DNA of 64,000 nucleotides from Asterella californica (GCA_036924285.1 JAYKYS010000008.1:12261001-12325000), one strand, 5' to 3'. Positions 1 to 12,340 are shown, numbered from the stretch's first letter. Notes: generated by a model not told the origin, from the sequence alone. Numbers and translations: made by a program.

Positions 1-1
1 T

Positions 2-1243
2 GAGATATACAGATATTTGTATACGTTGCAGTGTCCTGAAGGAATGGATGTGGAACAGCGTACGGTGTTCATACACAAGGTTGGACCGTACGAGCTGAAG
101 AGCGGCATTCTGTTCAAAAGAGGGACCGATGATGAACTACGAAGATGTCTGGAAGAGGAAGAAGTAGGAAGAGTGGTGGATGCCATGCATTCGGAACCAG
201 CAGGAGGACACTATGCTCTTCGCAACACAGTGAAGAAGACCTTGGATGCAGGATACTGGTGGCCCACCATGTACAAAGATGTGCATGCGATCATTAAGAG
301 ATGTGACAGTTGCCAGCGAGTGGGTAAGCCTACTCGAACTACTCAATGGCCACTTCATCTTATCTTACCCCTTGCACCATTCGAGAAGTGGGGAATTGAC
401 TTTGTGGGGCCTATTCAGCCAGCGACGAAGAAGACACGTAGAAGATACATCTTGGTAGCTACAGATTATGCAACCAAGTGGGTGGAAGCTGAAGCGACAA
501 AGAAAGATGATGCAATAACCGTGGCGGCGTTTCTACACAAGAATATCATCACCAGGTTTGGATGTCCGTTGGAACTGGTGAGTGATAGAGACACACACTT
601 TTTGAATAATACCATAGAGTCACTGACAGATTACTTTCAGATCAAGCATCGGAAGACTACCCCATATAATCCTAAGGCGAATGGACTTACCGAGAAAAGT
701 AATGGATTACTGTGCAAGATTCTGAACAAAGTTACTGTCAATCATGCTTATGATTGGGACACCAAGTTGGATGCAGCGCTTTGGGCATTCAGAAATACAG
801 AGAAGATAACAACACGACAAACACCGTTCTTCTTGGCGTATGGAATGCATCCCATTATGCCTATTGAGTTTGAAACCCCTACTTACAGGATTCTATCGCA
901 GGATAGACTGTCTGCAGAAGATAGTCAGCTCATCAGATTGCAAAGTTTGATGGCATTAGAAGAAAATTGTGAAGCATCTCTGGAGCTAACTAAGGACATA
1001 CAAGAGAAGCGGAAAGAAGTATATGATAAGAGGTTAAGAAAAGTTGAGGTGAACGATGGCGACTTGGTCTTGCTATATGATAGCAGACATATTAAGTTTC
1101 CAGGGAAGTTACAACTGCGATGGATGGGACCATACATAGTCGAACAATGTTATGGTAACGGTTCAGTCCAACTTAAAGACCTAGAGGGAAATCTCTTTGC
1201 TACTCGGGTAAATGGAGGAAGGATCAAACGATACTACAGCTGA
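2..1243 (+). CDS. gypsy pol polyprotein, integrase part (5' truncated by window edge)
   Basis: The frame is open from base 2, so this is the C-terminal end of a longer pol. Numbered from the TTG at 17 (408 residues), it has the zinc-binding HHCC module (H58, H65, C96, C99), then the integrase core with D128, D190 and E226, an exact D,D-35-E spacing. A GPY/F-type C-terminal module (MGPYIVEQ) follows. There is no chromodomain; the protein ends in RVNGGRIKRYYS. Integrase inserts the cDNA into host DNA. RT and RNase H lie outside the window. The frame shows no stop, so this part could be functional. It ends 30 bases before the purine-rich tract at 1271. Confidence 0.9.
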   Translation, partial: EIYRYLYTLQCPEGMDVEQRTVFIHKVGPYELKSGILFKRGTDDELRRCLEEEEVGRVVDAMHSEPAGGHYALRNTVKKTLDAGYWWPTMYKDVHAIIKRCDSCQRVGKPTRTTQWPLHLILPLAPFEKWGIDFVGPIQPATKKTRRRYILVATDYATKWVEAEATKKDDAITVAAFLHKNIITRFGCPLELVSDRDTHFLNNTIESLTDYFQIKHRKTTPYNPKANGLTEKSNGLLCKILNKVTVNHAYDWDTKLDAALWAFRNTEKITTRQTPFFLAYGMHPIMPIEFETPTYRILSQDRLSAEDSQLIRLQSLMALEENCEASLELTKDIQEKRKEVYDKRLRKVEVNDGDLVLLYDSRHIKFPGKLQLRWMGPYIVEQCYGNGSVQLKDLEGNLFATRVNGGRIKRYYS

Positions 1244-1773
1244 ATGTGTTCGCGAGGTCGCTTCACAATTGAGAGGGGGAGTATGTGAAGCCTTGGATTT
1301 TCACTTTCCTAAGAATTTTTCGATTTTTGATAAGTAACACAATAGAATGGTTAGTATAGAGGATAGATAAGATAGATTCAGTATAGAATAGGATTTCTAC
1401 GCCGAAGAATGATGCTGAGTAGAAATACAGAAGTTATGACAGATATATCTTTGAGGAGATAACTTGGTTGTATTCTACGGACGAAGAGCTTTTCAGGGAT
1501 ACCTCATTTGCTAAGAATGGATATCGGACGACGAAGTTATGGCCTTGGAAAGAAGAATTAAAATGAGATAGGAGTTAGCGCGACTTCGCACTCGAGAATC
1601 GAGAAGGACTTCGCACGTGAGGAGAAGAAGAGGAAAAGCTATAAGTAAGATCAAAAAGCAATTTTCACTTTACTATTTCCAATCGCGAGTTTACTGTAGT
1701 GCTCCGCTGTTATCATTCGGAAGAAAGTGGACGAAGACAGACTTCGGCGAAGGACCTCTGTTAGGTTTTATCG

Positions 1774-3675
1774 GTGCGGTCTGTGGCGGTTACGACGGCG
1801 ACGTCCGAAGTCGACGTTTCCACGGTTAGGTATCAACTTCGACGAAGAAGTGTCGTAAGCATAGAATACCGAAGGGACTTCGGACCTTCAGCGAAGATGA
1901 GAGGAATGCAGACGGCGAAGCGACCGAAGTTGAAGACTATTGCGACAAAGTGGTCGGACTTCAGTCCGTATCGAGAACGACTCGAGGAGATGGGATTGGC
2001 GTTCTTGCTGGAGAACTGGGGTGTGATATCTTCGGAGCTGTTACAGGAGATACTCATTTGCAGAGGACATCCATCTGAGGATCTTTGGTCGAGACCGAAC
2101 AACTGGACACTGAACCACTGGAACTTTGCCCTAGGAATCGATGACGCATGAAAGCCAGGCGACTTGATGTACGATAGCACATGTAAACCGACTTCGGACG
2201 AAGTAACGAAGTACGGTGAACTCTTCTCGAAGTCGCCTGTGGGATCGAACGGGTTCAAAGTACACACCTACATCGATCCATTCAAGAGGGATGTCGCGAT
2301 CGCCCTCAATACCATCTTCAAACCACAACGTACTTCTTATCTGGCCAATTGGCAGATTAACTTTATCGAACAGATCTTCGGAGGCAAGAAGGCGTATTGG
2401 GCGAAGATCTTCCACGACCATGTGCAGAAGCTCTTCAACACTTTCGACGAAGGAGGATCGACATATTTTGCAGCCTTCGCAGTTTTCTTCTACAGGGGAA
2501 TGAAGTTGCTGTCCCCAGAAGAAGAAGAGAGGTTCGACAGAAGGACGATTTCAGAAGATGAACGGGTCATGGAAGCTACTCCTCAGAGAGAAGAAGAAGT
2601 GACGACACCAGTGACAACTTCGGCGGGACCTAGTACTCGGGCGAAGAGGAAGATTGACGAACTTACGCCAGGAGGCGCAACTTCAAGAAGGAAGAAGAAA
2701 GCAAGAAGAACGACGATTACGACTTCGGACGAAGGTGTCGATGGCGTTCAATCACCAGCGAAGTCGTCTTCAGTCGAGATACTAGGAACCGTGAGACCCA
2801 GGAGAGACCAAGCAGAGTCAAGTGTGCGCAGGGTACTTTCGAGGGAGCATATAATTGAGAGCGAAGTGCCAGAACTTCAGACTTCGCCTAAACCAGGAGA
2901 AGCGACAACTTCGGCGGGACCAAGTGACTCCAACGTCGGGAAGGAATTGAAGATGTTCGAGCAGACTCTTGAATTCTTGAGCGGTACAGCGTTGCCACTC
3001 ATAGCGCAGTTGGATCTTCAACGACATATCTATGAGAAGGAGACGAAGGAACAAGTTTCATTGAGTGACCTTCTCGACGCCGTACACTTCGGACGATATG
3101 GATGGTTGAAGGAAAAGGATGCTCTTACGGCGAAGTTAGAAGAGACTTCGGCTGATGTCAAGAAGTATATGTCACAACGGGAGGCGTTACTCGTACAGCA
3201 GGCGCACGAACAAACGCGATACTTGGATGAGATTCAAGAGGTAGAGACGAAGTTGAATCTTATGACTTCACGATTTCACGATTTGAAGTCAGAGAGGGAT
3301 GTCATGTTGGAACAGCTTGCGACGAAGGACGAACAGTTGGTTGCAAAGGATGAGGAGCTGGCGAAGTCAGAGAAAGCGAAGGAGATAGCTGAGGCGAAGG
3401 CCGAAGAACTTCGAACGAAGGTGGATGAGATTACGACAACATACTTCGCCACCGAACTTGACGCGACAGAGTTGGAGTTACTCCAGCGACTTCGGGCAGA
3501 GTTAACGATAGCACCAGATCCTTCGGCGAAGAGCAGGATAGTTAGACTAGCGGAGAGAATCATTAGAGATTTGAAGGAGCTTAGGGAGACAGTTAAGTTT
3601 ACATTATGCAGTTTAAGACAGAAGTTACAGTTAGGTAGAGTAGATACTGCGGTTCCGCCAACTGGGGGGTCGTGA
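1774..3675 (+). pseudogene. Accessory ORF downstream of gypsy pol, one in-frame TGA
   Basis: Two open stretches, 1774-2151 and 2164-3675, share one frame and are separated only by a TGA at 2149-2151, so they were probably one protein of about 630 residues. The N-terminal half is compact and Trp/aromatic-rich (RLEEMGLAFLLENWG, INFIEQIFGG, YWAKIFHDHVQ). The middle is basic and low complexity (RRKKKARR). The last ~220 residues form a long charged coiled coil. I recognise no catalytic domain and no clear membrane segment, so it is not an obvious envelope. The coding DNA is saturated with CTTCGG/CGAAG. A diverged relative with the same domain order lies on the other strand at 4560-6100, which supports it being a real TE-encoded protein. 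Function unknown. Confidence 0.6.
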
Positions 3676-3738
3676 TCATGCGGTCTAGGTGTGACCATCT
3701 TTTGTAGGAAACGAGATCCGCCATCTTAGGGCGAAGGG

Positions 3739-3748
3739 CTATATAAGC
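3739..3748 (+). promoter_or_regulatory. TATA box of the gypsy A 3' LTR
   Basis: The sequence CTATATAAGC lies 64 bases after the accessory ORF stop, in a non-coding stretch following a G-rich tract (3661-3670). This is the position expected for the promoter of a 3' LTR. Transcription would begin about 25-30 bases downstream. It is supported by sequence and position only. Confidence 0.45.
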
Positions 3749-4071
3749 AATGCGACTCTCAGTCATTTTACCTTTTCCATGTTTTCAGTTTTTGTTTCTT
3801 AATTTTCGATTGCGCAAGATTGCGGAGAGAGAGTGTGAATAAAGTGGGCGAAGGCAAATTTACCTACGAAAGACGTAGTTTGCTGTCGCAGGTGTAATTC
3901 TGATTGACGAAGGCCTTTGTCATTTACTTTTAACGAAGTAACTTCAGTATCAAATTTGACCGAAGGTGACTTCGGCCGAAGTTGACTTCGGACGAAGTTG
4001 AAACTGTATACTTCGAAGGTGTTTGAACGAAGATCTGAGAACATACTAGTTACTGTGAAGTGGAAGAGCAT

Positions 4072-4559
4072 AAGTTAAATTGTAAGAATAGTTCGGATGA
4101 TGGTGGCTTCGTCTTAAGTCTACCTTCTTCAAATAAGTGGGATTCTTAAGAGTGAGGATTTAGTTGGAAGAACATTTCTTAGGAAGAGTAGGGACTTATT
4201 CCTTGGAACCTTTATGTGAAATTTGTATTCTTCTGTCTTTTCAGAAGAACTCTAGTAACATTTCAACAGTATTTTGCTACCTCATTTACTCATACATCTG
4301 TCTTCTCGAATCTTTTATTTGTGTTGTTGGAAAGGTCCCTGATCAAAGAACTATTTCATTGTTGTTTGTATTCGATTCATCAGGTTTGTACTTGGGTTTG
4401 GTTTCTTATCAGACTTAAACTCTCATCCGGATATTATTCCATTCCGTGAGAATAACAGAAAACCATCTGAATTATCATTGTGACGTTGTAATACTGTGTT
4501 TTGTGTAATTGTTAACTGTATCTTCGTGAGAACGATCCTTTATTTACTATTTCCGATAC
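4072..4559. other. T-rich stretch without a gene
   Basis: This stretch lies between gypsy A and its reverse-strand relative. It is T-rich on the plus strand with short random ORFs only. It probably contains the R/U5 end of the gypsy A LTR. On the minus strand, TGTAACAACCC near 4583-4573 could be the LTR start of the reverse element. I see no gene in it. Confidence 0.4.
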
Positions 4560-6100
4560 TTTGTGTTTCTCTGGGTTGTTACACTCTGACTCGCAGAACC
4601 TCTTGGTCATGTTGCTGTAGACGTGCCTGCAACTCCTGGTTGCTCTTCCTTAACTGCGCTGACTCCTTGGCAAAAGCGGTTGCTTCTGTCTGTACTTCGC
4701 TGTAAGCTTCTCCGTGGTGCGGAGGTTGGCTTCCAGCGTGTCCACCTTCTTCTAGACCTCTTCCTGCTGCATCAGTATGCGCAGACCGAATTCATGTCGC
4801 AGTGGCTTCTCTTGAGCCATCGTACGCTTCTCCACCAACTCCATGGCTGGGTGGATCTCCGACTGGAAGAAGGTGCTGAATTCCTCCAACCTTCTTCTCA
4901 CAGAGGACAGATTCATCCCCACGAATCGATCGATATGTCATTCTTGTCTTCCAGAGACAATGATGCCTCTTCCACCACTGTGGTCTTCTGCTTCTACGCG
5001 CGGGAAGACACTACTCTTCTCATCTTCCGGGGTGGAATATCTCTTCTCACTGCAGGAGCGGTTCTCTTCGCTGCATTTCCTCGAGTCGCAGTCAGAATGT
5101 CAATCCATACTTCAGCTTCTAGAGTCTTCGCAAGACTCCTTGTAGTTGCAGAAGCTGTCTTCTGTGCGATTTGGGTGCTCAGCAGCTCCTCCTGGAAATC
5201 CGACTCCGATCCAGAATGAATGATCAGGAAAGAGGCGCTCTTCCTAGACACACTCCTAGGCCCATCTTCCTAGACGGTGATGCGTCTTCCGTATCGCTGG
5301 AGTCGTCTTCTCACACCAGAAGCGTTTTCTGATGAGTGCTTGGTCTCGTCTGAGGCACTAAAGTGAGAAGAGGAGTCACGGCCGCTGCTCGATCTTCCTA
5401 TCTCGAGGTCTCTTCCTTCACCTCGCACTGTCTTGTTGGTCCATATCTCACCAACTGGTCTTTTGTCAGATCCCTCTTTAGACACGTACTGATAGTAGAA
5501 GAACGGGGTGAGGTGCCCTTCTGCTAGGGTGCCCAAGTACACCAACTCTGCTTGGATGTAAGCGTGGAAGAAGGCGCTCCAATTGACGGACAGTCCCTCC
5601 CAGATGACTTCCAGGAACTCCCGTCCTGATCTCCAAGGTATCTCGTCTTCTGCGCTTTCCTTTTGGAGAAGAGGTGAAGAAACAGCTTCGTCAGAAGACG
5701 CTTCCGCGGCTCTCGGTAAGCTTCGACCTTCCATCCATTCCTCTCCTGTCTATATTCCAAGAAGAGGCAAGTCGTGCTTCTAGACACATGCCACTTCCTT
5801 GAGATCATCGGTAAGATCTTCTTTTTGAGCTCGTACCCTCGGTTCTCGGATTCTGACTTGTGAAAAATCCGGCGTCACCACTCCACCGTCCAGGAAGACG
5901 GTCTTCCACGAGCGACCCCTGCCTTCACAGATACAAGGTTGCGCGGAGGTAATGCTGCTCAAATCTCCTCCAGAAGACCCTGGTCCACGAGGTTTCAGTC
6001 CCACAAAAAGAAGTCAAGACCCAACTCCTTGAAGAAGGGTTTGGCCTCTGCCAATTCTACGACGGGTAACACCAACCCTCGAGGATGCATGGACATGCTT
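4560..6100 (-). pseudogene. Decayed reverse-strand relative of the accessory ORF
   Basis: Read on the minus strand, this region repeats the domain order of the ORF at 1774-3675. First, near 6060-5950, comes KPFFKELGLDFFL followed by LLEEI, against YRERLEEMGLAFLL and LLQEI. Then, near 5640-5560, REFLEVIWEG and NWSAFFHAYIQ stand against INFIEQIFGG and YWAKIFHDHVQ. A basic stretch follows near 5000 (RDIPPRKMRR), and a coiled coil ends near 4590 (TLEANLRTTEKL, then after a frameshift QLRKSNQELQARLQQHDQ). Stops and frameshifts break it throughout. The longest clean piece is 5734-5270. Its overused motif is GAAGAC/GTCTTC rather than CTTCGG, so the two copies differ in composition as well as sequence. 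Confidence 0.55.
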
Positions 6101-8030
6101 CGAGTCTCTGTTACACTAAGCCACACGTACTTGCTGTGAGTCGAAGGCTCAGTCCTTCCCCAAGTCCTCACAGTCTAGCTTCCATTCTCATAAGACGAAT
6201 CTAGTCTTCAAGAAGATAGCTATTTCATCTTCCGGGATTCTAACAGTGCTTCCTAAGTACCTCTCGTCTTCCGAGCTATATCTAAACAATCCTAACTAAG
6301 CAAGGTATCGCATGGACTCCCAAGAAGACAACCCACCTTGCATTTCATCCTACTTCCTAACAGAAGATACAAGATACGTGAGAAGCAGAGTATACAAAAT
6401 AGTTCAGAAGATGGTTGTGGACTCCGGCGGTGACAATGACCTCCAAGAAGACTCCCGGGGCAGCTTCTGATTAACTGACGTACTCGGAAGAATTCCCGTT
6501 AACTGACGTACTCAGAAAACTTTCTGTAGCCAGACATCCCATCACTAGTCTCACATGTCTTCAGCTTCCTACACGCAATCTAGTCTCACAACAGATACAG
6601 AACGTTCGTATGCTGTTCTTCCGACTCCTTATCTCTCATACACGCTCAGAAGAAGCTTACTGCATGACGAGAAGACATGACCCTCGATCATTCTCTCCAG
6701 ATTCTGCCAACAAGGCTTCTCACAACTCTCTTCTAAGTTCGGAAAGAAGAAGGAATATGTTGCTATGGGTCGAACAGAAGAGATCCGTAAAGGACCATCA
6801 CGTCTTCTCGCGCATTCTGCCAGTCGTTCCAACCTTCTAGTCTCTCTAGGAAGATGTGGATTTGAGAAGGCGGGAAGATTGGGAGGCACAGGCCTAGTTC
6901 CCAGTTTCCAGCTTCTCGAAACAACAATCTCACCAGGTCACTCAGGATTCCTCTCAAGCTTCTCTCAACACAAAATCCTATCCAATCCAATCTTGATACG
7001 AATTTGCAAACAGTCATCTTCCGAAGATGTTCAGACATTCAGAAGCGTCTTCCGAAGATGTTCAGATCTTCAAAAGGGTCTTCTATCCATAGATTTAGAG
7101 ACAGAGACATGATAGGATAAGGAAATTGATAGTCAAGTGGTCGAATTTGAGAATGAGAGACAGAGAAGCTCAATTCCAACTCGAGAAGAAGTGAGAAGAT
7201 AGTTGTTAAAAATTGGACAGCGCTTCTATGCCCAATTTTCGTAGAAGGAATTTCAGGGTAAGGAAATTGATCGATGAGCTTCTTGCAAACGAGCGGGGAA
7301 GCGCATGGGACATCAAATCAAAGACGGGAAGCGATGAGAAAGGAGAAAGAACACAAGAAGAACCTCAGTACTGCTTCTGGCTGCTTCTGTTGCACCGTCA
7401 GTCTTCCACGCGCTTCCAATCTTCACTTCCTCTTTCGATGTGGTACCACAATCCTGCTTCTGTCGTCAATCTTGCGCTGCGCCCCTCTGCTGCTGAAATC
7501 GATTCTCGCTTCTGTCCCGAAGCTTCTCTCTGATTCTTAATCGACCCTCGATATCTACTTCTTGAAATCCTCAGGGATTCCTTCAGCTCGAATGTGCTCC
7601 TAGCTGGTAAGATCGGCCTCGCTCTCTCTCTTACCTCAATTCAATCATGGGTGTTCTCAATTTCACTCTCCTTGCTTCCACGACCTACTTGATACTCCGG
7701 TTGCAATCGATGTCCAAGGCGCAGTCGTCCTTCAATGCGGGAAGCAGGCGACCATTTCTGTGCTAATGTGCCTCGTCTCGTATCTTCCATGAGATTTAGG
7801 TTAATGCCTTCGGTTATCTCGAATTATCTTCTACTCTATAGTACACCTACTCTTTGATGATGTGGTGTGCGGTTGGTACCCTCGAAGACACAGTCACCGT
7901 CTTCCGTCTTCTGTCTTTTGTCTTCTGGAAGACATAATCAAGAAGACGTCTTCTCAGAAGATGCCCGTCTTCTAGCTTCGGAAGAAGTCGACTTCTCTTT
8001 ACAAAAAGTCCTTAAGATCATCTTCCCTCT
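6101..8030. other. GTCTTC/GAAGAC-rich stretch without a recognisable gene
   Basis: This is probably the remaining body or LTR of the reverse-strand element. The GTCTTC/GAAGAC bias continues to about 7990 and then stops sharply. It contains small direct repeats: a 19-bp unit TCTTCCGAAGATGTTCAGA at 7017-7035 and 7048-7066, and a TTAACTGACGTACTC unit near 6473 and 6502. Short ORFs here (for example 7213-7533) show no family resemblance. Confidence 0.45.
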
Positions 8031-11000
8031 AAGCAAAGTGTAATCTTAAGTAATAAGGTTATTTCAATTACATAGATACGTTATTAACTTTAAAATTTTC
8101 AAAAAAATCTCTAATCCTGCAAATTGTGGACACCACATGTACACAGAATTTACAACTAGGCTTTAGATGTTTGGAAATTTTGCACACAAGTGCTCTGAAG
8201 AAAATATGTCAACACACTGCATAGCCCTCGAAAATATTTGCCTTTCTAACGATACCCAAAGTGTCTAAAATGAACCTTCGTACCAACAATTATGCTTCCT
8301 CAAAGATCTAAGTCTACCTTCTCCTTCCTTGTTGAAATGTTAACCATTTTTCTGTACTTTAGTTTCTCATCTTACTCTCCTTGAAAAGTTGATTTTGGTG
8401 ATATTCAATACACCCCAAATAGACCTTCTTATGTGAAAGCTACGGTCTCTTGAGTTGATTTCTCTCTCTTTTCTCAATCTAACTTCAGGACGCGTCTCGA
8501 AGTTGCTTGATAGAAAGTTACTCTTGACAGAAAACGATCAATTTTCCCAGTTTAACTTCGGGATGTGTCCTAAAGTTCATCTATGATCAACTGATTTTCC
8601 AGACCCATCTGATCCAGTCCAACCCTCCCCAAAATCATAGTGAAAATTCAGTAGCCTCTCGGCGTTCTAACCCAAAATCTCTTTTAGATGACCTCAGTGG
8701 TGCAGCTTTTATACTTTCTGACAAGCAGCTCACATAAGTCTACGTGTCACCTCCAAGTTTCACCACATGCGCACATGCATGGAGTGACATGACATCCATG
8801 CAAGATGTCACATGTCGTGCTCATGCTCTATCACATCAACAACTCGACCTCATTTTACACCTATCCAATCAGCAATCGTCATGTCATCTTATCCACAAGG
8901 TGTCACATCAGCATCATACCACCACTTGTCAACACCATGTCAGCATGCATGGTCATGTCAATCATATATGTCTAGTCAGAATTGCCATCTCAACAAAAAA
9001 TACCACGTCAGTAAAAAATATACACGTGTCACATTTCAGCAGCGACACTTTTTATTTTCTGACGGGTCAGATAAAGTGCCATGTCAGCTCTCTATCTGTC
9101 ACATCAACGTCACAATACGTCAAAACTCTAACAATATAACTGTTCGTAACTCCCTCCTCTTTGCTCCGTTCATGACGATAAAAACACCAATGTTGACCTC
9201 CTTGCGAAAGTCTACCCAATTCTGCTATCAGAACCATGTTTGTAGTAAGTTGATAAAATAGTATTCTCAAGATCTCGATTTCACATCCTAGTCGATCCAC
9301 TACAACGTTGGTAAACCACTACCGAATGTCAATGGAACTTATCTAGTGATTCGAGAATCATTTTTCTAATCAGGAAGATTGGATTCTTGATCTTTTTGTG
9401 AGAAGTGGCACAAGGATTGCTACTTCTGTGCTTCATGGTCATCATGGTGTAATTGTGGAGATAAGCAAGAAGCGGTGCAATATAGTATTACACTCATTGA
9501 CACTTTATCTCTAAATTTTGACGTCACTTCAGAACAGACAAGTTCACGTATTGGTGAGTATTGTGCTAAGGTCTACCAACCTCATGAACCTAGCTCTGCA
9601 CCATCAGTAGTTCACCTGACTTCTTTTGTGAGGAAGAAGTTCAAGATGAAGAAGGTACCGTTGTTGCTTATGCAGGTTTCAACGGTGTACTTGTAGATGA
9701 CATGGCTGATCCTTCTGCTGGGCTAGAGACACCAGCAGGATTGGAGATCTAGATTTACATTTTCATGTACATATTATTTATTGTATAAAGTTTTCATTTT
9801 TGTGACATTGGTATCTGTGTCATATTTTTTTTTGAAGTTCTTTCTCTGGACTTTATCACACACATGCACGCATCTGTACGGATATTTGTCCCTACTGTAC
9901 TTTGATGACAACTATGACAATATGCAACTCTGGTTACTGACGTATGTCTCCTCAAGTTATTTACTCCCTTTATAATTATATTTTCTTCATTGCGCACCAC
10001 CGTAGTATGGTTAAGGATAGACTATAGTAAAAGTTCTATGTTAACTCTAGTCTCGATAAACAGTGTGGTCCTTGAAGTTACTCTTGGTCTAATGTAGTGT
10101 GTCGCCGTGCAAAACCAAAGTGAATTAACCGTTATCTTTCTGAAACATGTTGGTATATGAAACGCAATGCCACTACAAGTTAGAGCGACTACCGCATGTT
10201 CCGAGGACAAAAGTTTTAGCGAGAAAGTGATAAATGTATCACTTCTCTGTTCATGCTTCCGGCGGGTCATTCTCGACTTCATAATATTGATGATTTTGTG
10301 CTTTTGGTTGTAGTAGTTCAAACTTGTAAACTGTTTGCAGGATTTCACGCTTTTGCTATAATATTGTCTATGGGTATCATTTCTCTTTTCTATGAAAATT
10401 TGGGAACATGGTCACTGTTCCAGTCTAGTCGGTCATTGTGTTAAATTATGATTTTTATTTGTTAATTTGATAAACTGTGATTTTTATGCGGTATTTCTAA
10501 GCTTCATAAAAGTTTTATGTGATTTAACTGTTAGATCTCTTCCGTAATTTAAACATAAATTTTATTTTTCTTTAATTTTTTATGCTATGAAAGTCAAGAT
10601 CATAATCTTTTTTTCTTATTCCTAAACCATTTCTCCGGTATCACCTGTATATTCACCTCATACTTCTATTATTTATCCTCTTTTTTTTACGAGAAGAGTT
10701 AAATCATAAATTAATGTGCAAATGAAATACGCTGATTTCTTAATCGGGTGCTGGTATTATACTCTTCCGAATTGGTTGGCAACTCCAGAGCTACTTGACA
10801 GTCATAGAACAATTTCATATTTTAAATCAACCTAATATAACATTCTTACATAATATTTATGTATTTACCGATAACATGAAAAGCAATTCGATGTACAAAG
10901 CGATTCGCCCGGTTCCACCTCGGAGAGTGGTTTAGGACTGAGAAACCATTCTCTCCAGTGGTTTCCGCTGTACGTAACGTTATACCAAATGCATGAATTC

Positions 11001-12340
11001 AAATTTCCCCGGATGTATCTCCTTTTCAGGGTGGAATCTTCTGTTTTGAATGAGGTACGCATCAAAGCTGCATGGAACATATTGAACAAGTTGACTCCAC
11101 AACCTTCCTCCGACGCGTGTACATTGTAGACAATTCAGTCTGAGCACCACCACAAGAACTCTGCTCGCATCACGTTGCATGTAAGCGGACCAACATAGAG
11201 GTTGTAATGTCTGCAGTGCTTGCCTGTATGTGACTGGACCTCAGGTCATCATCATTCAAGAATAGAGTCTCCAGTCAAAAGCAAACAATGCTTGCCTTAG
11301 TTTCCTGATCATGGAATATATCCAAGTCCCGCAAAAGAGATAGAACTTCCAAAGCGTAATCCCGAAAGAGAGACAAAGAAACCAGTAAAGGAAGATTCAA
11401 CCAGTAAAGGAAACACTAAGATAGCCTCGTTCTATCAGTCAGGCTAAGAGAGTGGACAGAGATCGTCATGGAGAGCGTGACCGACCAATTATGGTTAAAA
11501 TGCATATGTAATGACAACCACACAAGAAGACTGCGATCAGGAGGAGTACTGACTGACTCGAGCATGGCTGGAAGAGATGAACTTGCAATGACGTACCTCA
11601 ATGAAGCGGCCACAAGCCAGTTAGTGCTTCACTCGAACAGCAGCCAAAGGATATGTATGAACAACAAGGACCTGACAGCCCTCGTCTAGATAACTAGGAT
11701 ATTTGGTCACCACGTAACAGATCGAGTGTACTGTCATCTATAGCTGATCGCACGATGTTTTGTCCTGTTTTAGTCATTTCGAACTTATTGTCTTTGTAGA
11801 TCAGGTTGCACTGAGTCAATACTTTTGATTGGCGGACATTTGTATTCTATGTAGACCAAGAAAAGAGGAGGATGTGTTTGATGCAAGTACATGCATTCTA
11901 TCTGTTCTCCTCTACAAGTTTGCACATAAAACAGCTTTCGTCATGACATCGTTCGATCGACACAACTACTGTAAATGGTTTCTCTCACTGTGACGAGAAA
12001 ATATACCTCTTTCTGGAGGAAGACCCAAATAATGTATCGCGATAGTTGCATTTTAAAATTTGACATGTCAATGACAAGTCCTAAGTAAAAAAGGAGAACA
12101 TTTCTGTTTTCAGTGACAAATGGATATGTACAATATTGTACGTATTTATGACTCTTCGTTCTCAAATACTCTTCTTCGCATGGAAATAAAAAAACAAAGT
12201 TGCTAGACTTGACTTGACTTACAAACTTGACTTGACTACGGAGGAAAAAGAATATCTGATATGATAAAAACTAGCGCACTTGTATGTCATTGAGTAATTG
12301 AGTATATATATTATCATATCTCAAGTATCTTTGTCACGTC
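8031..12340. other. AT-rich intergenic stretch without a recognisable gene
   Basis: No long ORF is present. Between about 8737 and 9130 the plus strand is dense in short CATGTCA/CACGTCA/TGTCAC motifs. Around 9610-9732 a short frame after a possible CAG acceptor reads as an acidic peptide ending in GLETPAGLEI and a stop; it could be a decayed last exon, but I do not recognise it. The rest, 9740-12340, is AT-rich with nothing I can name. Confidence 0.4.

Larger units (their letters stand above)
1..4480 (+). mobile_element. Ty3/gypsy retrotransposon A, 3' portion
   Basis: The window opens inside a plus-strand gypsy element. Visible parts are the integrase end of pol (to 1243), a purine tract at 1271-1281 that looks like a polypurine tract, an accessory ORF (1774-3675), a second purine tract at 3661-3670 (ACTGGGGGGT) and a TATA box at 3739. 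Two readings are possible. Either the accessory ORF lies between pol and a 3' LTR starting near 3674, or the LTR starts near 1284 (TGTGAAG) and carries the ORF in its U3. No second LTR is in the window to settle this. The right boundary is a guess, placed where the reverse-strand relative begins. The integrase is related to that of the intact element at 42.9-50.6 kb. Confidence 0.6.

Noticed and set aside
2164..3675. Retroviral-type envelope for gypsy A
   Set aside because: The position after pol suggested it, but there is no signal peptide, no clear membrane anchor and no furin-like site; the protein is soluble-looking and coiled coil.
4623..5219. 198-codon plus-strand ORF
   Set aside because: The minus strand of this region carries the decayed coiled-coil ORF; the plus-strand reading is its shadow.
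8744..9261. ORFs of 131 and 149 codons in the TGTCA-rich block
   Set aside because: His/Ser/Thr-rich translations follow from the repeated CATGTCA motif; overlapping in two frames with no domain.
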